Positions 5,961 to 10,585 of a stretch of 10,585 bases of DNA are shown here, in pieces. The notes under the pieces were generated by a model. That model did not search any database. It had not been told where the DNA came from and saw only the letters and a program-made list of their open reading frames with translations. Within the stretch, counting starts at the first letter, position 1, and each line of letters starts with the position of its first letter. Where the stretch lies: positions 1-10,585 of the forward strand of contig JAJZJJ010000049.1 in assembly GCA_021810175.1 (NCBI GenBank). The letters are read 5' to 3'. This DNA comes from Acidobacteriota bacterium. GTDB lineage: Bacteria > Acidobacteriota > Terriglobia > Terriglobales > Acidobacteriaceae. The translations under genes were made by a program, and so were the position numbers.

Positions 5961-8900
5961 GTGAATTGCCCGCCCGCGAACCCGTCCCGTGCGTTTCCCT
6001 CTTCCTTCCCCATTCTTCTCACCTCCATCCTCGCCTTCGCCACCCTCCTCGCTTCAGGCCTTGCCGCCCAGACTCACCAGCGGTCGCCGCTGACCAGTCC
6101 CGCGGCTCAGGCCACACGATCCGTCCTCTTCTTCGCTCGCCGTGGCTTTGCCCGTCCACGACAACTCCAGCCCGCCAGTGTCTGGATGCGCGTCGGCCGG
6201 CAGCCATACGTCTTCCCGGGCGCCACCGCCGTCTCCACCCTTGTCTGGCAGCCTGTCGGTCCCTTCCAGGTGAAGACCTCGGCCTGGGGACTCGTCACCG
6301 GCAGAATCATCAGCCTCGCCGCTGACCCCTCCGACCCTTCCGGTAACTCTGTGTTCGTGGGCACCGCCGGCGGCGGCATCTGGAAATCCACGAACGCGGC
6401 CGCCGATCCGGCTTCCGTCTCCTTCTCCCCGTTGACGGACACCTCCGGCGCCTTTTCCTCGGTCGCCATCTCCTCCCTCAGCATTGGCGCGGTCTCCGCC
6501 CAGCCCGGCGGCACCGGCGTGGTCCTCGGCGGCACCGGCGACCCCAACAACGCTCTCGATTCCTGGTATGGCGTCGGCATCCTCCGCTCCACGGACGACG
6601 GCAATACCTGGTCCCTCATCCCCCAGGCCATCTCTCCCGTCAACAGCGCCAACACCTACGACTTCACCGGCAATGCCTTTGCCGGCTTCGCCTGGAGCTC
6701 CGTCGACCCCGGACTGGTCGTCGCCGCCGTGGCCGACTCCGAATACGGCGATCTGCTCGGCTCTCCCGACTCCCAGGCCATCCGCGGCCTCTACTATTCC
6801 TCCGACGCCGGCAAGTCCTGGCAGCTCGCCACCATTCAGGACGGATCCACCATCATCCAGGCCGCCGGCAGAAATGTCGTCGGCGGAAACGACGCCACCT
6901 CGGTAGTCTGGAACCCGATCCGCAAGCGCTTCTACGCCGCCATTCGTTACCACGGCTATTACGAATCATCCGACGGAATTACCTGGGCCCGTCTCGCAGG
7001 CCAGCCCGGCGCCGGACTCTCCCCATCCGCCTGCCCCGCCGACCCCGGCCTCCCCGGTTCTCCCGCATGCCCCATCTTCCGCGGCGTCCTCGCCGTTCAG
7101 CCCGTCACCGGCGACATGTTCGCTCTCACCGTGGATCAGAACAACATCGACCAGGGCCTCTGGCGCGACGCATGCAATCTCGCTGCCGGCGCCTGCGCCT
7201 CGCCCGTGCAGTTCGCCGACCCCATCGCCGACCAACCCCTCGAATCCGCCCCCGGCGACAAAACCATCCCGAATGCCGCCTACGATCTCGTCCTCGCCGC
7301 CGTCCCTTCGCAGCAGGACACCCTGCTCTTCGCCGGCGCCACCGACATCTGGCGCTGCAGCCTCGCCAACAGCTGCGTCTGGCGCAATACCACCAACAGC
7401 CGAACCTGCGATTCCGCCCAGGTCGCTCCCGCTCAGCACGCCATCGAATCGACGTTCGGCGCTTCCGGCCTCCTCTATTTCGGCAATGATGGCGGCCTCT
7501 GGCGTACCACCGATGCTGTCGCCCAGCAGCAGTCTCCCTGCTCCCCCGACGATGCCGCCCACTATCAGAACCTCAACTCCGCCATCGGCTCTCTCGCTCA
7601 GGTCGAGGCTTTCAGCCAGGATCCCGCCGACTCCTCCACCCTTCTGGCCGCTCTCGGCGCTCTCGGCACCGCGGCTCCCGCTGCCGCCTCCGGTCCCTGG
7701 AACCAGGTCCTCGACGGCGAAGGCGATGCTGTTGCCATCGACCCTTCCGATCCCTCCAACTGGTACGCCACCTCCGAGTTCGGCGTCGGCATCAATCGCT
7801 GCACCGTCGGCAAATCCTGCGACATCGCCGCCTTTGGCAATGTCGCCATTGGCGAGCCCCAGGTCGACAACGACGTCCAGCTCATCCCAGCTCCCTGGAT
7901 CCTCGACCCCCTCGATCCCTCCCGCATCATCCTCGGCACCTGTCGCATCTGGCGCGGCTCTGCCGATGGCCAAAACTGGAACCAGAACAGCCTGCTCAGC
8001 GGCATTCTCGACGGCCAAAGCGCCTCCTCCTGCAACGGCAATGCGGAAATCCGCGCCCTAGCCGTCGCTCCTGTCTCCGGCCTCTCACCCTCCTCCGAAC
8101 GCATCTATGCCGGCATGGCTGGCTCCCTTGACGGCGGCGGCCTGCTCCCCGGCCATATCTTCACCGCCGTTGTCGACGACTCTTCCCAGTCGTCCACCAC
8201 CACCTGGACCGACCTCTACAGCTCCCCCGTCTCCAATGCCTCGCTCCAGCCCCAGTTCGATCCCGGAGGCTTCGACATCTCCAGCATCGACATCGATCCT
8301 CACGACCCCACCGCGCAAACCATCTATGTCACCGTCCAGGGCTATTCAACGCCGGAACAACCCGAGCCCATCCTCTACCGTTCCACCGATGGCGGCGCAC
8401 ACTGGCTCGATATCACCGCCAACCTGCCTCCCGTGCCCGCCTCCAGCGTTGTTGTCGACCCCAACGATGCCAACATCGTCTACGTCGCCCTCGACACCGG
8501 CGTCTACTACACTCTGAACGTCGCGTCCTGCTCCTCCCCCGGTGCCGTTTGCTGGAATGTGCTCGGCGACGGCCTGCCCAACGCCCCCGTCACCGCCCTC
8601 ATGGCCGTCGCCAATGGCTCTGATCGGCTGCTGCGCGCCGCCACCTGGGGACGCGGCATCTGGCAAACCCAGTTGCTCACCTCCTCCATGCAGTTCACCA
8701 CCGCCACGCTCTCTCCCGCCGCGCTGACCTTCCCCGATCAGGCAGCGCAGACCGCCAGCACCCCGCAAACCGTAACCCTCTCCAATACTGGAACCCATCC
8801 CCTCACGGTTACCAGCGTCTCCATCCAGGGCGACTTCAATGAGACCGACAACTGCGCCTCCGTCTCCCTTGGCAACGGCAAGGCCTGCTCCTTCCAGGTC

Positions 8901-10451
8901 GTCTTCGACCCCTCCGCCGCCGGTCCCCGCCAGGGTTCCCTGACCATCTATGCCAATGTTTCCGGAGGCCAGCTGGTCCTTCCCCTCTCCGGAACCGGTC
9001 TCCCTCCCGGCAAAGTCGTCCTCACGCCTTCATCCCTCGCCTTTGCCGCCACCACCGTAAACTCCACCTCCGCTCCGCAGTCGATCACCGTCGCCAACAC
9101 CGGCTCGTCCTCCGTCACTCTTTCCGGCGAAAGCATCAGCGGCGACTTCGCCATCGACGCCAGCACCTGTCAGTCCACTCTGCCCCCGCAAACCGCCTGC
9201 GACCTTCGCATCGTCTTCAAACCCGCGACCTCCGGCCTCCGCGCGGGCGAGCTCATCGTCACCAGTTCCTCCGGCAAATTCACCGCCGCTCTCTCCGGCA
9301 CGGGTCAGACCGCTCCCACCGATGCCCTCTCGCCCGCCTCGCTCACCTTTGCCCCCCAGCAGGTCGGCACTTCCAGCCCCGCACAGCTCATCACCCTCTC
9401 CAACACTGGTGACGCGCCTCTCACGTCCATCGCCGCAACCGCCACCGGCGACTTCCACGCTGTCAACAACTGCGGCTCGCTCCTGCAGGGACACGCCACC
9501 TGTACCATCGCCGTCTCCTACGTTCCTGCCGCCACCGGGCAGGAATCCGGTACCCTCACCGTCTCCGACGTCCTGCGCTCCCAGACCATCGCCCTCAGCG
9601 GAACCGGAATCGCCCCGCCCGGTATCTCCGCCACCCCCAAATCCCTTGACTTCGGCAATCTGGCCGTCGGCTCCACCAGCTCCGCCCAGACCGTCACCCT
9701 CACCAACAATGGAGGCTTCGTGCTCACCACCCTCGCCGCCACCGTAACCAAAGGATTCGCCATCGCCTCCAGTACCTGCCCGGCCACACTCCCCATCGGC
9801 TCCACCTGTGCCATCGGCATCACCTTCTCGCCCACCGTCCCCGGTCCCGTCACCGGATCTCTCGCCGTCTCCGCCGCCAATCTCCCTCAGCCTCTCGCCG
9901 TCGCCCTCGCCGGCGCCGGAGCCGACTTCAGCATCGCCGTGGCCGGCTCATCCTCCGCCGTCATTACCTCCGGTCAGTCCGCCGTCTTCACCCTTCAGCT
10001 GGCCGCCCTCGACAACACTTCCGGTACCGTGAGCCTCGCCTGCACCGGAGCCCCAAAGAACTCCACCTGCACGCTCAACCCCTCCAGCATCGCTGTCAGC
10101 GCGGCCAATACCTCATCTGTAACCGTAACGGTTGCGACCAGCGTCCCGCCCACATCGTCGGCTCTGCGCCCGCCAGCTCCCTGGAAGATCGCTCTCCCCT
10201 CGCTGGCCATGATTTTTCCTCTGGGATGGGCAGGCCTCCGCCGCAGAAAGCGCGGCCTCGTCGCGCTCCTCGCCCTCGTCGCGCTCCTCGTCGTCCCGTC
10301 CGGCTGCGGAGTCACCGCAAGCTCCGGCGCATCCAGCGGCGGCGGGTCCGGCGCTCAGAACTCCACGCCGCCCGGCGATTATGTCATCACCGTAACCGGA
10401 ACCATGGCCAACATCGTGCACAGCGTCGCGGTAAAACTCACCGTACAGTAG
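5961..10451 (+). CDS. Giant exported protein: Asp-box beta-propeller, four choice-of-anchor D domains, split Ig-like tail with membrane insertion
   Basis: This 1,496-residue protein starts at GTG with GAGG 8 nt before. A signal peptide (FPILLTSILAFATLLASGLA, end near LAA-QT, about residue 37) sends it out. Residues about 90-905 look like a BNR/sortilin-type beta-propeller: Asp boxes STDDGNTW (210-217), SSDAGKSW (280-287) and STDGGAHW (808-815), degenerate copies KSTNAA (142-147) and SSDGITW (336-342), and a closing TWGRGIWQ (895-902). Residues about 915-1322 hold four ASH-like 'choice-of-anchor D' repeats, most ending in LSGTG. From 1323 an Ig-like domain begins (SGTVSLACTGAPKNSTC), is interrupted by two hydrophobic segments around RRRKR, PSGCG (Cys1449) and a Ser/Gly linker (about 1396-1468), then resumes as TPPGDYVITVTGT and ends TLTVQ-like (KLTVQ). 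Function is unknown: propellers of this type occur in glycosidases, sialidases and binding proteins, and no catalytic set is evident. It is probably surface-held or secreted. An IS481-type element sits just after the stop. Confidence 0.88.
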   Translation: MNCPPANPSRAFPSSFPILLTSILAFATLLASGLAAQTHQRSPLTSPAAQATRSVLFFARRGFARPRQLQPASVWMRVGRQPYVFPGATAVSTLVWQPVGPFQVKTSAWGLVTGRIISLAADPSDPSGNSVFVGTAGGGIWKSTNAAADPASVSFSPLTDTSGAFSSVAISSLSIGAVSAQPGGTGVVLGGTGDPNNALDSWYGVGILRSTDDGNTWSLIPQAISPVNSANTYDFTGNAFAGFAWSSVDPGLVVAAVADSEYGDLLGSPDSQAIRGLYYSSDAGKSWQLATIQDGSTIIQAAGRNVVGGNDATSVVWNPIRKRFYAAIRYHGYYESSDGITWARLAGQPGAGLSPSACPADPGLPGSPACPIFRGVLAVQPVTGDMFALTVDQNNIDQGLWRDACNLAAGACASPVQFADPIADQPLESAPGDKTIPNAAYDLVLAAVPSQQDTLLFAGATDIWRCSLANSCVWRNTTNSRTCDSAQVAPAQHAIESTFGASGLLYFGNDGGLWRTTDAVAQQQSPCSPDDAAHYQNLNSAIGSLAQVEAFSQDPADSSTLLAALGALGTAAPAAASGPWNQVLDGEGDAVAIDPSDPSNWYATSEFGVGINRCTVGKSCDIAAFGNVAIGEPQVDNDVQLIPAPWILDPLDPSRIILGTCRIWRGSADGQNWNQNSLLSGILDGQSASSCNGNAEIRALAVAPVSGLSPSSERIYAGMAGSLDGGGLLPGHIFTAVVDDSSQSSTTTWTDLYSSPVSNASLQPQFDPGGFDISSIDIDPHDPTAQTIYVTVQGYSTPEQPEPILYRSTDGGAHWLDITANLPPVPASSVVVDPNDANIVYVALDTGVYYTLNVASCSSPGAVCWNVLGDGLPNAPVTALMAVANGSDRLLRAATWGRGIWQTQLLTSSMQFTTATLSPAALTFPDQAAQTASTPQTVTLSNTGTHPLTVTSVSIQGDFNETDNCASVSLGNGKACSFQVVFDPSAAGPRQGSLTIYANVSGGQLVLPLSGTGLPPGKVVLTPSSLAFAATTVNSTSAPQSITVANTGSSSVTLSGESISGDFAIDASTCQSTLPPQTACDLRIVFKPATSGLRAGELIVTSSSGKFTAALSGTGQTAPTDALSPASLTFAPQQVGTSSPAQLITLSNTGDAPLTSIAATATGDFHAVNNCGSLLQGHATCTIAVSYVPAATGQESGTLTVSDVLRSQTIALSGTGIAPPGISATPKSLDFGNLAVGSTSSAQTVTLTNNGGFVLTTLAATVTKGFAIASSTCPATLPIGSTCAIGITFSPTVPGPVTGSLAVSAANLPQPLAVALAGAGADFSIAVAGSSSAVITSGQSAVFTLQLAALDNTSGTVSLACTGAPKNSTCTLNPSSIAVSAANTSSVTVTVATSVPPTSSALRPPAPWKIALPSLAMIFPLGWAGLRRRKRGLVALLALVALLVVPSGCGVTASSGASSGGGSGAQNSTPPGDYVITVTGTMANIVHSVAVKLTVQ
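8704..9927 (+). repeat. Four tandem ASH-like (choice-of-anchor D) domain repeats within the giant gene
   Basis: Four units of about 100 codons start near 8704, 9012, 9322 and 9625. Each follows the pattern LSPAALTF, then a TVTLSNTG-like strand (TVTLSNTG, SITVANTG, LITLSNTG, TVTLTNNG), a GDF or KGF turn, a Cys pair (C-x10-C in the first, C-x9-C in the others), a strand such as VVFDPSAAG or VSYVPAATG, and an end like LPLSGTGLPPG. Units are diverged at the DNA level, so this is an old protein-domain repeat, not a recent duplication. The family is an immunoglobulin-like fold found in bacterial surface proteins. Confidence 0.88.
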
Positions 10452-10461
10452 TCGGTCCTTC

Positions 10462-10467
10462 GCTAGG
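10462..10467. other. Left copy of the IS481-type target site, GCTAGG (NCTAGN)
   Basis: GCTAGG stands directly before the TGT end of the insertion element. IS481 of Bordetella is known to insert into NCTAGN and duplicate 6 bp. The other copy would lie beyond the far end of the element, outside the window. Confidence 0.75.
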
Positions 10468-10585
10468 TGTGAGGTTTCAACAGGTTGTCCGTCTGATCGA
10501 GAACTGGGAAGCTGGGTTTGCGAAGACTCAGAGTTCCAGGAGAGCAGATGGACTACCACCAGAATGCCCGACTGACGATACACAG
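10468..10585 (+). mobile_element. Left end of an IS481-family insertion sequence, cut by the window
   Basis: The element begins TGTGAGGTTTCAACAGG at 10468. From memory, the Bordetella IS481 end reads TGTGAAGATTCAATAGG, so 14 of these first 17 bases agree and both continue with TTGT. The inverted repeat probably spans 10468 to about 10490. Eighty bp inside, the transposase frame starts at 10548 with a strong Shine-Dalgarno. The element starts 16 bp after the giant gene's stop codon and probably lies between that gene and its native terminator. The right end is not visible, so completeness cannot be judged. Confidence 0.82.
10548..10585 (+). CDS. N-terminus of an IS481-family transposase (3' end outside window)
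   Basis: ATG at 10548 follows AGGAGAG (10538-10544) at ideal spacing. The visible product, MDYHQNARLTIH, matches the conserved start of IS481-family DDE transposases (M-x-x-H-x-NARLT-x-x-x-R), which lead into a helix-turn-helix and then an rve-type integrase core. Only 12 full codons are present, so the catalytic DDE residues and integrity cannot be checked. Reading in the same direction as the giant gene, it could receive read-through transcription from it. Confidence 0.8.
   Translation, partial: MDYHQNARLTIH

Noticed and set aside
6966..8018. 350-codon open frame on the minus strand inside the giant gene
   Set aside because: It has repetitive Gly/Ala/Val/Asp composition typical of antisense of GC-rich coding sequence, with no ribosome site or motif; the plus-strand frame has Asp boxes.
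8704..9927. The four anchor-D units as a DNA repeat array or recent duplication
   Set aside because: The units share protein pattern but not long identical DNA, so this is an old domain repeat.
10293..10307. VVPSGC as a normal lipoprotein signal
   Set aside because: It lies near residue 1449, not at the N-terminus, and has Pro at the -3 position, so a standard lipobox cannot be claimed; it is discussed only as part of the insertion.

Overview
The window is GC-rich DNA with a strong preference for C or G at third codon positions. It most likely comes from an acidobacterium of the class Terriglobia. That is an inference from protein style: a very long exported protein with a beta-propeller, four 'choice-of-anchor D' repeats and an Ig-like tail ending in TLTVQ, plus an SLBB-rich polysaccharide exporter with a signal peptidase I leader. 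No rRNA or other phylogenetic marker is present.

Layout, left to right. (1) 3-203 (+): the last 66 codons of a ManD/RspA-type sugar-acid dehydratase of the enolase superfamily. (2) 204-330: convergent intergenic gap holding an intrinsic terminator for the leftward operon. (3) 331-4442 (-): a two-gene exopolysaccharide export operon, with a large five-SLBB-domain Wza-like outer-membrane export protein first and a Wzz/PCP-type chain-length protein second. (4) 4443-4820: a 378-bp divergent control region with an extended -10 promoter candidate pointing right and short repeated elements. (5) 4821-5717 (+): a monotopic phosphoglycosyl transferase (bacterial sugar transferase) that would start the lipid-linked polysaccharide repeat unit. 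(6) 5718-5960: a gap with a perfect 16-bp palindrome and a second small palindrome. (7) 5961-10451 (+): a 1,496-residue exported protein. (8) 10462-10585: the left end of an IS481-family insertion sequence, with its NCTAGN target hexamer, terminal repeat, Shine-Dalgarno sequence and the first 12 transposase codons. It sits 10 bp after the stop codon of the giant gene.

How the genes work together. The sugar transferase would load the first sugar phosphate onto undecaprenyl phosphate, the Wzz-like protein would set chain length in the inner membrane, and the SLBB protein would form the periplasmic and outer-membrane exit channel. Flippase, polymerase and further glycosyltransferases are not in the window. 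The giant protein is probably a cell-surface or secreted protein of unknown function. Its most unusual feature is a membrane-type insertion (two hydrophobic stretches around an RRRKR cluster, then PSGCG and a Ser/Gly linker) placed inside what looks like one Ig-like domain. I see no CRISPR array, tRNA or recognisable new defence system.
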